Notes: generated from the sequence alone by a model not told the origin. DNA of 49,405 nt from a virus (IMGVR_UViG_3300027734_000108:1-49405); one strand, 5' to 3'. Positions 1-8,192 are shown, numbered from the stretch's first letter. Translations and numbers: made by a program.

Positions 1-602
1 ATACGGTGTGCATTTTTATCCTTAAACATCTCTGTACGAATACAAACAATCATTGCTATTCTGTCTGTATCACTTTCGTTATCTACCCAATGAGGATTAG
101 AGTTATCAAACCACCAAGCTTGTCCTAGTTCAGGATCTATAACACCATCATCAAATCCAAATATAGAACCTTTAGAGTTCATAATTGGGACATAAAACTT
201 ATCGTAATACTGGGCATGCCACCCTGCGTCTGTGTGTCTGGCGATGTGTCCATTAGCAGGTAGTTTAGTAATTAAAACACCACCTAAACGCTCACCATCA
301 ACAACACGCATTAAATCAAACACTACTTTCTTAACACTTGGTATCTTATCTATTACTGGATACCAGATTGAATCGTGTTCTGCTTCAAACCCTTCTAAAC
401 TACCTTTAGCTTCAAAAGGTCTTACATCGTTATATCTAGCCCAGATGTCTTGCATTTGAGCATGTGGTGAGTTAGGAAAAGTTCTTCTATAGTCGTATTT
501 ATCAAACTCACTGTAGTTAGCTAGAAGTTCTTGCTGTAACGGAAGAACATCTAAATTGCTACATACTAATGAATGACTTGTAATCAAGCAGTACGCTTCC
601 AC
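1..602 (-). CDS. 2OG-Fe(II) oxygenase, Asp/Asn beta-hydroxylase-like (copy A, cut at window edge)
   Basis: This is the sister copy of the gene at 37916-38521 and is cut inside its last codon by the window start. The metal and cosubstrate motifs are the same: H-x-D in the HTDAGWH segment, a distal His in NPHWVD, and an Arg shortly after. The GTG start at 602 overlaps the upstream collar gene. A TTG at 587 in the same frame, preceded by GGAAG and overlapping the collar stop as TTGA, is an alternative start. The family hydroxylates amino-acid side chains using 2-oxoglutarate and O2; the target here is unknown. Confidence 0.8.
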   Translation of the reverse strand, partial: MEAYCLITSHSLVCSNLDVLPLQQELLANYSEFDKYDYRRTFPNSPHAQMQDIWARYNDVRPFEAKGSLEGFEAEHDSIWYPVIDKIPSVKKVVFDLMRVVDGERLGGVLITKLPANGHIARHTDAGWHAQYYDKFYVPIMNSKGSIFGFDDGVIDPELGQAWWFDNSNPHWVDNESDTDRIAMIVCIRTEMFKDKNAHR

Positions 603-1273
603 ATTTTTACTACAATGAATGGAGGTACGTTAGCGTTAGTACCACTAGATCCTGTTGAAGCATTAGTTGTAGCTACAGTAATTCCTGTAACAGCAGAGCC
701 TGTTGTTGCTGTTAGTGTTCCTTGTGCAACATCTCCACGAATACCTTGACCATTGTTTGGACTACCACCAAAACTCGTCATTGGCGATAATGGTGGATGA
801 GTATGTCCTGCATCTGTTACTGTTGATGTTGCTGTATGTGTATGGCTTACAACAATAGCGTCTTTAGAACCACCAGTTTCTTCTAGTGTATCAAACAACG
901 CATCAGCAGAATCTAAACCAACTATTACTTTACCAGCACCAAAAGCTGTCCACGTACCAAAACCCATTAAAGTTGCAGGATTAGTTGAAACAGCAGCATT
1001 AATATAAATAGAACCTACTGGATACACAAGAGCCAAAGCAGCAGTAACAAAAGCTGTAGTTGCTAATTGAGTTGTATTAGTTCCAGCAGATGCTGTAGGT
1101 GCAGTAGGTGTTCCTAATAAAGCAGGACTAGATATATCAGCTTTAGATGCAATAGCTGAAGAGATAGCTGTAAACTCAGTATCTAACTCAGTACCTTTAA
1201 CAATTTTACCTGAATTACCAGTAGGAAGAGTATCCTTAGTAGTAAAATTAGTTGACTTTGAATAATCAGACAT
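584..1273 (-). CDS. Tail fibre / collar-domain protein (copy A)
   Basis: A 229-aa protein of the phage tail-collar (microcystin-dependent protein-like) type. Residues near 85-115 carry the typical YPVGSIY segment followed by FGTWTAFGAGKV. A His-Thr-rich SHTHT region follows, and the protein ends with PPFIVVKMWKR, the usual collar ending. The N-terminal ~150 residues match the copy at 38503-39216. The stretch between the HTHT motif and the C-terminal end is replaced, as expected for a receptor-facing tip. It is the last virion gene before the oxygenase and overlaps the upstream gene as TAATG. Confidence 0.8.
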   Translation of the reverse strand: MSDYSKSTNFTTKDTLPTGNSGKIVKGTELDTEFTAISSAIASKADISSPALLGTPTAPTASAGTNTTQLATTAFVTAALALVYPVGSIYINAAVSTNPATLMGFGTWTAFGAGKVIVGLDSADALFDTLEETGGSKDAIVVSHTHTATSTVTDAGHTHPPLSPMTSFGGSPNNGQGIRGDVAQGTLTATTGSAVTGITVATTNASTGSSGTNANVPPFIVVKMWKRTA

Positions 1274-2883
1274 TATATATTCTTTCCTGTTTTAATAGCT
1301 ACATCTACTTTTTGAATAGATAGCGGAGATCCGTTAATATCTGATTCAAATCCAATTTGTAATACTTTACCCGATCCTGAAGCATTAAACTTTAAACTAT
1401 CTAAAGCAATACCATTAGCATATTCTGCGATGCCGTATTCTGCTGTTCCGTATTCTGCAACAGTAATAGATTTTAACGTCAGTGTACTGCTGTTATAGTT
1501 ATTAGTATAGTCAAAGCCCCATTTAATAGAAATGACCTGACTACCGCCACCAATAACAACCATTCCTAGCTTCTTAAGAATCTTAATCGATGTTGGTTGA
1601 TCGAAGTCAAAGTAATTAGTGTAGTAAGACCAACGATAGCTAGAACTGTTATCTTGGTAGTTATTGTATTTACCTATATAACCAAGTTGTCCAACATATA
1701 AATCACGATTCTCTAATACACAGAAAGAACGTGGATTGATATTCTTCCAAATAGTTGTTCTTGCTGCACCATTCTCTAACACACCACGGGTGTCAAAGCA
1801 ATAAGTAAAACCTACTGATGGTAACGATAAGAGATAAAAAGCATCTGTGGCATAATACACAGCTTTGATATTCTTTAATGTCTCAGTTGCTACGTTAGCA
1901 ATTAAATCATCACGTACATTCTTAGACACATCACGCAACGGCATAGATTTCTCTTGAATCAAACGACCAAGAGACTGTACACCAGTTTCAGATAAGAACA
2001 TAATATCTGAACCAAACACAGAAGCTACAGAATCACGAGCAATACAGCCAACACCTTTAATGACATCTTGTAATGTCATTGTTGCTGGATCTCTAGGATT
2101 AGCATAAATTAAAATAGTTCTAGAACACATAATAATTAAGAAACCATTATGTGCTGCTAATGCTACGATACCGTCACCAGTAGGAATAACGGTACTAATG
2201 TCTAAGTAACCTGAAGTACCTGTAGTAAAGTTAGATGGATCTTGTAAGTCACTAAAGTAAACAGTTTGATTATCACCTGTTATGTTAGCAGTCCACATAC
2301 GTCCATAAGCTGTTATAGCACAGTTAGGCAGGAATGTACTTACAGAATATCCTGTAGGTAAAGTACCAACATCACCTAATCTTTGAAAACCGTAAGACCC
2401 AGTATGGTTATGTGTTGCATTACCTAGTTTATGGTAAACCAATACTGGATGCCCTGCCTGAACAAACACAGCATGAGCAGAAGTATTACCACTCCGATTG
2501 TACGGCATACCAGCAATCTGCCAGTTGTCATCAGTAATTGTATATGCAGTTGTTCCTGTACCAGCAGCGTCTACAACTGTTGTGTCTACGGCTGCTGTTA
2601 GTGTAGTTGTACCAGTATAAATTTTATTACCAGCACAACTAAATACTACGTTACCGTCAGACTTAACAAACTCAAATACAGTTTTAACTGCTGGACTAGA
2701 CGTAATTGCTGTTGTGTTTACTTTGGTCCAACCTTTACGAGCACCAATACGACCATATTTATCGACTACGCAATTAAACGCTTCTAGTGCATACCCACTT
2801 GTGAGCTGTACTGAAGCATCTTGAATATTAAGTCCAGAGAACCCCGGAGCTTGTATTGACCCTGTTAATAGAGCTTCTGCCAT
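1273..2883 (-). CDS. Tail stabilisation / hub-like protein (copy A)
   Basis: A 536-aa protein with the arrangement and style of podovirus tail-stabilisation (P22 gp10-type) proteins: an N-terminal segment on origin and genome ordering (GFSGLNIQD, GRIGARKGW) and repeated beta-rich blocks. It sits directly after the tail adaptor gene and overlaps it as TAATG (start 2883). Copy B is almost identical. A tail-tube or beta-propeller hub role is inferred from position, size and composition. Confidence 0.65.
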   Translation of the reverse strand: MAEALLTGSIQAPGFSGLNIQDASVQLTSGYALEAFNCVVDKYGRIGARKGWTKVNTTAITSSPAVKTVFEFVKSDGNVVFSCAGNKIYTGTTTLTAAVDTTVVDAAGTGTTAYTITDDNWQIAGMPYNRSGNTSAHAVFVQAGHPVLVYHKLGNATHNHTGSYGFQRLGDVGTLPTGYSVSTFLPNCAITAYGRMWTANITGDNQTVYFSDLQDPSNFTTGTSGYLDISTVIPTGDGIVALAAHNGFLIIMCSRTILIYANPRDPATMTLQDVIKGVGCIARDSVASVFGSDIMFLSETGVQSLGRLIQEKSMPLRDVSKNVRDDLIANVATETLKNIKAVYYATDAFYLLSLPSVGFTYCFDTRGVLENGAARTTIWKNINPRSFCVLENRDLYVGQLGYIGKYNNYQDNSSSYRWSYYTNYFDFDQPTSIKILKKLGMVVIGGGSQVISIKWGFDYTNNYNSSTLTLKSITVAEYGTAEYGIAEYANGIALDSLKFNASGSGKVLQIGFESDINGSPLSIQKVDVAIKTGKNI

Positions 2884-3536
2884 TAGTTAGTCCACTCACC
2901 TTCTTCAAGGTAACGACCACTCTCAAGAGAAATAGCGTCACTTAAAGAAGCTCTATACATAGCAAAAGCTTCGTTAGAAGCAATACCGCCATCTTCACCA
3001 CGCTCACCCATTGCACGGGCTAGAGCGTTAAATATGACTGGCTCTGAAGGAATTAATAAAGCATCTGAGTTCGCAGACAAAGGTACTTGGGGTTTAATGA
3101 TATTGAAACGAAGATTGTACACACCATCAGGAATGGGATATAAATCTACTTGTGTATCTCCGTTAGCGTTAGTACCATTAAAGTTGTAATATATTGGAGC
3201 ACCTTTTTGGGCTGATTGCAATAAAAACAATTTATTCATTTGAGCCGAAGTTTGTAACCTAAGCATATTATCACTAGTGTCGTCAATCACGTCTAGTACA
3301 CGAAAACGTTGACCTGAACCAACTAACACATAGTTAAAGACATCTGCACCAGTTACAGCAGATAATGTATCTGATAATGCATTCCAGTTATAAGCATCTT
3401 CACATTGACGCTTTGCATCATTAATGAATTTACCAATAAGCTTTGAATAGTTATTGTCAGACACAGAAGAGACCTCGTTTTCACGAAGTCTAATCAGTAC
3501 ATCATTTACTAATTGTAAGTAGGTCGGGGATGCCAT
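2883..3536 (-). CDS. Head-tail adaptor / tail tubular protein A-like (copy A)
   Basis: A 217-aa protein beginning with a helical segment (YLQLVNDVLIRLRE) followed by FINDAKRQCEDAYNWNAL, a pattern common in podovirus head-completion or tail-tube A proteins that bridge portal and tail. The C-terminal half carries a helical NALARAMGERGEDGG segment. The ATG at 3536 has an AAGGA Shine-Dalgarno and a strong sigma70-like promoter just upstream, so this gene heads its own transcript. Confidence 0.7.
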   Translation of the reverse strand: MASPTYLQLVNDVLIRLRENEVSSVSDNNYSKLIGKFINDAKRQCEDAYNWNALSDTLSAVTGADVFNYVLVGSGQRFRVLDVIDDTSDNMLRLQTSAQMNKLFLLQSAQKGAPIYYNFNGTNANGDTQVDLYPIPDGVYNLRFNIIKPQVPLSANSDALLIPSEPVIFNALARAMGERGEDGGIASNEAFAMYRASLSDAISLESGRYLEEGEWTN

Positions 3537-3545
3537 GGTGTCCTT

Positions 3546-3574
3546 ATTTTAACACATTTTATACTAAATGTCAA
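3546..3574 (-). promoter_or_regulatory. Sigma70-like late promoter (copy A)
   Basis: On the minus strand TTGACA (3569-3574) is followed by a 17-bp spacer and TAAAAT (3546-3551). It sits just ahead of the AAGGA ribosome site and ATG of the tail adaptor gene. Copy B keeps the same geometry at 41489-41517 (TTGACT, 17 bp, TAATAT) despite changes around it, which supports function. Confidence 0.8.
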
Positions 3575-3587
3575 GGTTTTTATATAC

Positions 3588-4016
3588 TTAAGAGTATGCT
3601 CTTGTACCAGCTTTATCAATAATCAAAGCTTGTTTACGTGGTGGTCTAGAAGGCATGTCAGGAACGCTTATATGCGTCCATGAGTTGAATTCTCTGATAA
3701 TCTGGTCGTAACCTATGTCAGAAGCCATGATAGCCTTCACAACCTCATCTGGAGTCATTCCGGGGACTCTGATGTCAGCAGCACAGCCAATACGATGTTG
3801 ACTAGTATCTTTAGAACCAACAGAGTCGTTAACCTGCTTAGACCTAAAGCCAGAGTTAATCATTACAGGCTTACCACCGAGTAAAGTCTTAACTTGCTCA
3901 AGCACAGCTGCTAATCTTGTTAAGTTAGCTATTTCAGTTGCATTAGGTGTATTGTCAAACTCTCTGTGAGAAGTAGCAGTGAGTTCTTCAAGAGTAAAGT
4001 GATCACTTAGATTCAT
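3588..4016 (-). CDS. Endolysin, M15-family D-Ala-D-Ala carboxypeptidase-like (copy A)
   Basis: A 142-aa peptidase M15_3-type protein. It shows the family pattern: INSGFRSKQVN, the zinc motif SQHRIGCAADI (His-x6-Asp) and a second His in WTHIS. It should cleave peptide cross-links of peptidoglycan at lysis. Its start overlaps the holin stop as ATGA, giving a coupled holin-endolysin pair. No signal peptide is visible, so export through the holin lesion is expected. Copy B differs mainly in the N-terminal third and a few C-terminal residues. Confidence 0.88.
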   Translation of the reverse strand: MNLSDHFTLEELTATSHREFDNTPNATEIANLTRLAAVLEQVKTLLGGKPVMINSGFRSKQVNDSVGSKDTSQHRIGCAADIRVPGMTPDEVVKAIMASDIGYDQIIREFNSWTHISVPDMPSRPPRKQALIIDKAGTRAYS

Positions 4017-4414
4017 TTTGCTTTATTCCTAATCTCTGTAACTTTCTCAAGTGTACGAGAGCCGAAATATGCCCCAAAAACAAGCATTCCCCAATTTCCT
4101 AGCAAAGTTACGTAACTCTCATTAGCATTCAATCCAAAGGCTGACATCATTGCAAAGACAAAGTAACCACCAAGAATTGCTATTAAAGCCATTGGTCTAA
4201 TGTTTTTAGATAGCCACGAATCAGAAGTCATATCCGCTTTCCAGCGGTCTGACACATTGTTCTGCTCATTCATATCAGCTTGTAGGTCAGCAAGTTTACC
4301 TTCCTGAGCTAACTTAGCTAGGTCTAACTGTGCTTGTGCTTTCTGTGCAGGGTCAGGAATCAGCTTATCAACAAGCTTCATTCCTACTCCAATGATGTCA
4401 TCTATTCCAAACAT
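4013..4414 (-). CDS. Holin of the 3-TM (gene-transfer-release) type (copy A)
   Basis: A 133-aa protein with an amphipathic, charged N-terminal half (about 1-70) and the family-typical segment DSWLSKNIRPMALIAILGG that begins the first membrane helix. Two more hydrophobic segments follow (near 90-120). This matches the holin-of-3TMs family. It would form inner-membrane lesions that release the M15 endolysin encoded directly downstream. Copy B differs at one or two residues. Confidence 0.85.
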   Translation of the reverse strand: MFGIDDIIGVGMKLVDKLIPDPAQKAQAQLDLAKLAQEGKLADLQADMNEQNNVSDRWKADMTSDSWLSKNIRPMALIAILGGYFVFAMMSAFGLNANESYVTLLGNWGMLVFGAYFGSRTLEKVTEIRNKAK

Positions 4415-4423
4415 TATTTACCC

Positions 4424-4876
4424 CTAAAGTTTATAACCCCAAGTACAAAACCACGCAATAACAGCAGCAGCAGCAAAACAATAGAACTGTACTCTTCTTA
4501 CAGCTTTTAAATCGTGTTGGTATTCGTCTTTGTTTTTCTGTTCCATCTTCTCTATATCTAACTTTATTCTAAGTAATGCTTCCCACTCTTTAGCACCATG
4601 CTTCTTAATAAAATCTATCTTTATCTTTGCTTCTTGGTCACTTATTTGTTTCTTGTGATTCCAATCGTTTAAAGCTTTAATGAGAGCAGTTTCTTTTCTA
4701 AACTCTGCTTCTCTAGCTGCTCTACGTCTTTCTGTTGCTTTTCGCTGTGCAACGTCTGCTGCATCTTGCTGTATAGCTTCTACTTGTTTACCTAATGCGT
4801 TACCACTCTCACGACCAGCATCAAGACTACCAGTGAGTAGCTTTACTCCTTCGTGTATTCCGTATGGATCTGGCAT
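4424..4876 (-). CDS. Coiled-coil protein with C-terminal membrane anchor (copy A)
   Basis: A 150-aa protein. Residues about 15-125 are strongly charged and helical (coiled-coil likely), followed by one hydrophobic helix near residues 130-147 and a short Lys-Leu tail. It stands between small basic proteins and the holin, so a lysis-accessory or spanin-like role is possible. However, the anchor is at the wrong end for a classical i-spanin and no signal is visible. Function not recognised. Near-identical in copy B. Confidence 0.6.
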   Translation of the reverse strand: MPDPYGIHEGVKLLTGSLDAGRESGNALGKQVEAIQQDAADVAQRKATERRRAAREAEFRKETALIKALNDWNHKKQISDQEAKIKIDFIKKHGAKEWEALLRIKLDIEKMEQKNKDEYQHDLKAVRRVQFYCFAAAAVIAWFCTWGYKL

Positions 4877-4881
4877 TCAAC

Positions 4882-5127
4882 TTAACAATCCCACTTCTTG
4901 AGTGCTAATGATTTTCTTGTTGGTCGACCTTTATCGTCCTTCATAGGACCCTTAACACCTTCCATACGAGCACAGAAGCTCTTACGTCTACCAGCAGCTT
5001 TAGGTGACTTTGCAGCTTCCTTAGCGGACACTGGTGGCTTTAATTTAGAACCAGTAGTCTTATTGTAGTAGTCTCTACCTTTTTGATTAAGACCGCCTTC
5101 AGGGTTCTGATATGCCTTCTTAACCAT
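4882..5127 (-). CDS. Small basic DUF6321-like protein (copy A)
   Basis: An 81-aa Lys/Arg-rich protein with the recurrent phage pattern GGLNQKGRDYYNKTTG, then KSPKAAGRRKSFCARM and KKWDC at the end. It matches the DUF6321 style seen in many phages and is probably DNA- or virion-associated. Function unknown. It overlaps the upstream gene as TAATG. Copy B is nearly the same. Confidence 0.65.
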   Translation of the reverse strand: MVKKAYQNPEGGLNQKGRDYYNKTTGSKLKPPVSAKEAAKSPKAAGRRKSFCARMEGVKGPMKDDKGRPTRKSLALKKWDC

Positions 5128-5279
5128 TATTTCTTCTTTGCAGTCTTAGCGGATTCTTTAAATGCTTTAGCAGTAGGAGCACCTTTGCTACCAACCTTAC
5201 GCATCTTCTCTCCAGAGCCTTCAGCTATGCGTTTCTTCTTAGCAGCGATATTGGCATACAAACCCATCTTAGTAGCCAC
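5127..5279 (-). CDS. 50-aa Lys-rich small protein, GTG start (copy A)
   Basis: Starts at GTG (5279) inside the end of the upstream gene and ends TAATG-coupled to the next. The product contains [19 protein letters not shown] and [11 protein letters not shown], a pattern seen in small phage proteins of unknown function. An in-frame ATG four codons later is an alternative start here, but copy B has AAT at that codon. The GTG is therefore the conserved start. Function unknown; a virion or DNA-binding role is possible given its charge. Confidence 0.7.
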   Translation of the reverse strand: MATKMGLYANIAAKKKRIAEGSGEKMRKVGSKGAPTAKAFKESAKTAKKK

Positions 5280-5493
5280 GCATTGCACCCATCTTCTTAG
5301 CTGGCTTAGCTTTAGGAGCTGTCATATTCTTATTAGTTTTAGGCTTCGCCATCTTAGCTTCGCTCATAGCGATAGCTACTGCTTGCTTACGAGATTTGAC
5401 TACTGGACCACCTTTACCACTATGTAATCCACCAGCTTTGTATTCAGACATTACTTTACCGATCTTAGCGGATTGTTTTTTAGTTTCTTTCAT
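5269..5493 (-). CDS. DUF6496-like small basic protein (copy A)
   Basis: A 74-aa protein with the DUF6496-type core: KVMSEYKAGGLHSG, a Gly-Pro-Val turn and KSRKQAVAIAMSEA, followed by a Lys/Ala/Pro-rich tail ending KKMGAMRGY. Function unknown. The equivalent slot in copy B (43215-43385) encodes a shorter relative that keeps the KQAIAIALS helix and the MGAKRGY ending. A GGAG Shine-Dalgarno precedes the ATG. Confidence 0.7.
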   Translation of the reverse strand: MKETKKQSAKIGKVMSEYKAGGLHSGKGGPVVKSRKQAVAIAMSEAKMAKPKTNKNMTAPKAKPAKKMGAMRGY

Positions 5494-5502
5494 GGGTTCT
5501 CC

Positions 5503-5847
5503 TTAGTAAGTATAAGATACTGCTGGTGCATTGTCTACTTCAAGCGTAATGATTACTGATGCTGTACTTGCTGCTTCTGATTGAACTCTGATCTCATCGC
5601 CTTCTTCAAGAGTAACATAAGAATTATCAAATTTAAGAAAGGACTTAGATGATATGTCATAAGATGCAACAATAACAACTTCAGTGTTAGCACTTTTATC
5701 GTACCACCAAGCACTAAAGTGTTTAGTAGACGCAGTTGAATTACTAGCAAATAATAAAGTTAAGTTCGCAACTTGCTTAGTAGGAACAACAAATAATGTT
5801 GTCTTAGTATTAGCTGTAAGGTTACGACCTACGGAATATGAACGCAT
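5503..5847 (-). CDS. Beta-rich small virion protein (copy A only)
   Basis: A 114-aa protein rich in Ser/Thr/Val with alternating hydrophobic strands and an EEGDEIRV turn. It resembles small decoration or appendage proteins found in phage structural blocks. Function is inferred from composition and position only. Copy B lacks it and carries a 105-aa beta-rich protein plus a DUF5856-like protein in the same slot, so this position accepts interchangeable cargo. Confidence 0.5.
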   Translation of the reverse strand: MRSYSVGRNLTANTKTTLFVVPTKQVANLTLLFASNSTASTKHFSAWWYDKSANTEVVIVASYDISSKSFLKFDNSYVTLEEGDEIRVQSEAASTASVIITLEVDNAPAVSYTY

Positions 5848-5853
5848 AAGACC

Positions 5854-6063
5854 TTAAGCAAAATGTTTAAAAATCCAATCCTTGAACAGAGTCAAGAATA
5901 TACCGATACCAGATGCTAAGAAAGCTACTCCACCTAAGAAGCCTTTATAACGCATCATCTCATCACGCACTGCATGAATACAGTCCAGTATCTCTTTCTG
6001 ACTTTCCTGTAGCTTTTCTACTTCAGCTTCTAACACAGCGATACGCTCTACGTTCTCACTCAT
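5854..6063 (-). CDS. XhlA-like coiled-coil/TM lysis accessory protein (copy A)
   Basis: A 69-aa protein: residues 1-40 form a charged coiled coil (VERIAVLEAEVEKLQ), followed by a single hydrophobic helix (about 45-62) and a KHFA end. This matches the haemolysin XhlA family, which cooperates with holins at the membrane. The start overlaps the XkdW-like gene as ATGA. Copy B differs by two residues although its upstream neighbours are entirely different. Confidence 0.7.
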   Translation of the reverse strand: MSENVERIAVLEAEVEKLQESQKEILDCIHAVRDEMMRYKGFLGGVAFLASGIGIFLTLFKDWIFKHFA

Positions 6064-6221
6064 GCTAATTGTTCTTCAGTTGGTCGAGATAAAGTAGGGT
6101 GTTCCCATTTAGCAATGTAATCGCCTTTGCCGTCTGAATCGTTTTGTAGTGTGATTACAGTTTCAAAATCTTTTTGTGTCAGACTAGGATATACAGTCAT
6201 TATTTTTTCGTATAAATTCAT
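6060..6221 (-). CDS. XkdW-like small tail-fibre-associated protein, copy A (1)
   Basis: A 53-aa protein. It starts with MNLYEKIMTVYPSLTQKDF and contains LQNDSDGKGDYIAKWEHP, the hallmark of XkdW-like proteins that follow phage fibre genes and are thought to assist fibre assembly. ATG at 6221 overlaps the upstream stop (TGATG); its own stop overlaps the next start (ATGA). A second member lies at 8028-8192. Confidence 0.7.
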   Translation of the reverse strand: MNLYEKIMTVYPSLTQKDFETVITLQNDSDGKGDYIAKWEHPTLSRPTEEQLA

Positions 6222-6748
6222 CATGCACCTCTTACCAAAGAACCACTAAAATTACCAAGCGTAGAATTTGTAGCTAAATAACCAGTTACGCTTGATTTCA
6301 CATACATTTCAAAATAATCAGTTGTTCCATTAGCAGAAACAACAATCGCAACTGTTAATGCTGAATACCTACTTTCTAAAGCACGACCATTAACAGAAGA
6401 ATAAATACTTCCATTTTTATATACTGCTAAAAATGTATCAGCATTTGTTGCTGAATTTGAAGCAAATGTTACAAAACAATTTAGTTGATAATAACCAGCA
6501 ACAGTTGGAGTAAAACGATAGTTAGTTGTTGGGTCGTAATTATTATTAGTATCAAAAATTTCTGTGTTGTAATTAACCTTTGTCCATGTATTTGCACTTG
6601 GTGTTTGGTCTGTTGATGCGTAAGCACTAAACGCAGGACCAGTACCAGCTACACCAGTAGCTAATTCAGCTTGAGTTATTATTGCATCAGGTAAACCACC
6701 AGCCACTAAGCCTGTGATTGTTCCATCGCCTGAAATAATAGTAGGCAT
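6221..6748 (-). CDS. C1q-like head protein of a tail appendage (copy A only)
   Basis: A 175-aa protein. After a short N-terminal Gly-rich part, residues ~45-175 form a C1q/TNF-like jelly-roll pattern: FDTNNNYD, then YRFTPTVAGYYQLNCFV, a YKNGS turn, NGTTDYFEMYV, and an LVRGA end. Such domains trimerise and bind receptors or glycans. Copy B has no equivalent here; its slot is filled by the 44552-45031 protein of a different type. This points to a change of receptor-binding tip. Confidence 0.68.
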   Translation of the reverse strand: MPTIISGDGTITGLVAGGLPDAIITQAELATGVAGTGPAFSAYASTDQTPSANTWTKVNYNTEIFDTNNNYDPTTNYRFTPTVAGYYQLNCFVTFASNSATNADTFLAVYKNGSIYSSVNGRALESRYSALTVAIVVSANGTTDYFEMYVKSSVTGYLATNSTLGNFSGSLVRGA

Positions 6749-6909
6749 TATGTATTCTCCGCAGGTAATGGAGTGTTACCTTCAGCTACCCATTTTAGGT
6801 AGGCTTGGTAGTCTGTGCTTTCTTCATTAAATTGAATTTGACCACCATCGGCAAGTCTTAAAACAGAATTAACTTTATTTGCTTCATTATTAAATATTAA
6901 TTTATACAT
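6748..6909 (-). CDS. Small fibre-associated protein with DYQAYLKWVAEGN motif (copy A)
   Basis: A 53-aa protein beginning MYKLIFNN. Its C-terminal half, TDYQAYLKWVAEGNTP, is shared with the 49-aa gene at 45031-45180 while the middle differs. It is TAA-ATG adjacent to the upstream fibre gene and TAATG-coupled to the C1q-like gene. Probably a fibre-assembly helper or linker, inferred from position. Function not established. Confidence 0.6.
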   Translation of the reverse strand: MYKLIFNNEANKVNSVLRLADGGQIQFNEESTDYQAYLKWVAEGNTPLPAENT

Positions 6910-8028
6910 TTATAGCTCCGAAGATGCAGTCCAATTACCAATTTGTCTGCCAATAACATTACCTTGACCGCTATTAACATAGGCTCTAAAGTTACCTGTG
7001 TTAACTAAATCAAAAGTTGGTGTTGCAGTTGTTACTGTTCCTGAACTATTCCCTACTTTCCATTGATTTATAGTTCCGTCATCGTTATATCCTGTTATTG
7101 TTGCTCCAGTTGCTCTTTTAGAAACAGTAAATCTAATAGTTTGCAATACATTTCCTGAACTTGATGTTCCACCAATAAAATCCCAGTTTCCAACCCCTGT
7201 TGATGCTCCTACCGCAGTATTAATATCGTAAGATTTTTCAAAATAGCGTTGGCAAAGATTTAGTTCTGTACCATATTGACGATACTCAAATCCAGTAGCA
7301 CTACTTCCTAATTCTAGTTGAACACCAGTCCATTGAATTGTTGCATTAAGTGTTGACAAAACTTGTGTTTGACCTGTTGCACCTAAATACAAAGCTGCTG
7401 CCCATGCTCCAGCAGTTCCTGAATAAGTTGAACCAGCAGCTAAACTCCAGTCAACTCGTATACCAATACCATTAGTTGTTAACCATGTTCCACTTGTATC
7501 TCCAGCAATGGTTATGGTTTCATACTCCCAAGTGTTTGCTGCTGAAATAGTATATGTATATGGGTATGATCTATTAGCAGCACTGTTTATTAAAACGCCA
7601 CCAAAAGTACCAGTTAAACTAGATTTAACCCAAAACGATAAAGTTATAGTTTTAGCATTAGCAGTGCCCCAACCCAAATCTGCAATGTTATATCCTTCTA
7701 TACTTTGTCTTACAACGCTATATTGTGTTGCCCCAATAGAAGCGTCTGCCGTAGTAATAGTAGCTTTTAAAGAATTAACAAAACTAGCAGGTGCATCTGT
7801 TACTTGCTGTAATGAAAAAATACCATCTGAACTATTATATCCAGCCCATCTATCAGTTGCAAATTGATCTGATCCTGTAACAGAAACAGCTGCACCAGCA
7901 TTTCTTTGGTCAATAACCATCGCACCATTGATAATGCGATTCTTCATAATAGAAGCGTTACCAGCACCTAGTATTCCACCGCTAGTAGAAGTCTGTATTA
8001 CATCAGCGTTTACTGTTCCGTATGGCAT
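6910..8028 (-). CDS. Tail fibre / receptor-binding protein with carbohydrate-binding-like domain (copy A)
   Basis: A 372-aa protein. Residues ~1-45 (MPYGTVNADVIQTST, NRIINGAMVIDQRNAG) are an attachment segment identical to copy B. Residues ~50-245 form a beta-sandwich-like stretch (KTITLSFWVKSSLTGTFGG, TITIAGDTSGTW, GVQLELGSSATGFEY) typical of phage fibres. The C-terminal 110 residues differ completely from copy B. The conserved base with a changed tip fits host-receptor switching. Confidence 0.72.
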   Translation of the reverse strand: MPYGTVNADVIQTSTSGGILGAGNASIMKNRIINGAMVIDQRNAGAAVSVTGSDQFATDRWAGYNSSDGIFSLQQVTDAPASFVNSLKATITTADASIGATQYSVVRQSIEGYNIADLGWGTANAKTITLSFWVKSSLTGTFGGVLINSAANRSYPYTYTISAANTWEYETITIAGDTSGTWLTTNGIGIRVDWSLAAGSTYSGTAGAWAAALYLGATGQTQVLSTLNATIQWTGVQLELGSSATGFEYRQYGTELNLCQRYFEKSYDINTAVGASTGVGNWDFIGGTSSSGNVLQTIRFTVSKRATGATITGYNDDGTINQWKVGNSSGTVTTATPTFDLVNTGNFRAYVNSGQGNVIGRQIGNWTASSEL

Positions 8029-8192
8029 TATGCTAGTTGCTCCGCAGTAGGTTTAGCTAGTGTAGGATGTTCCCATTTGGCAATATATGCACCTTGACCA
8101 TCATCTTGTAAATCAATAGTTCCAGTATCTAAACTAAAGTCATTAATAGTCAATGTTGGGTATATTGCTAAAATTTTGTCGTATAAACTCAT
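8028..8192 (-). CDS. XkdW-like small tail-fibre-associated protein, copy A (2)
   Basis: A 54-aa relative of the gene at 6060-6221: MSLYDKILAIYPTLT start, then GAYIAKWEHPTLAKPTAEQ. ATG at 8192 overlaps the C1q gene stop as ATGA, and its stop overlaps the next start as TAATG. Copy B's counterpart (46173-46340) shares the last third exactly but differs in the middle, suggesting the helper co-varies with its fibre. Confidence 0.7.
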   Translation of the reverse strand: MSLYDKILAIYPTLTINDFSLDTGTIDLQDDGQGAYIAKWEHPTLAKPTAEQLA

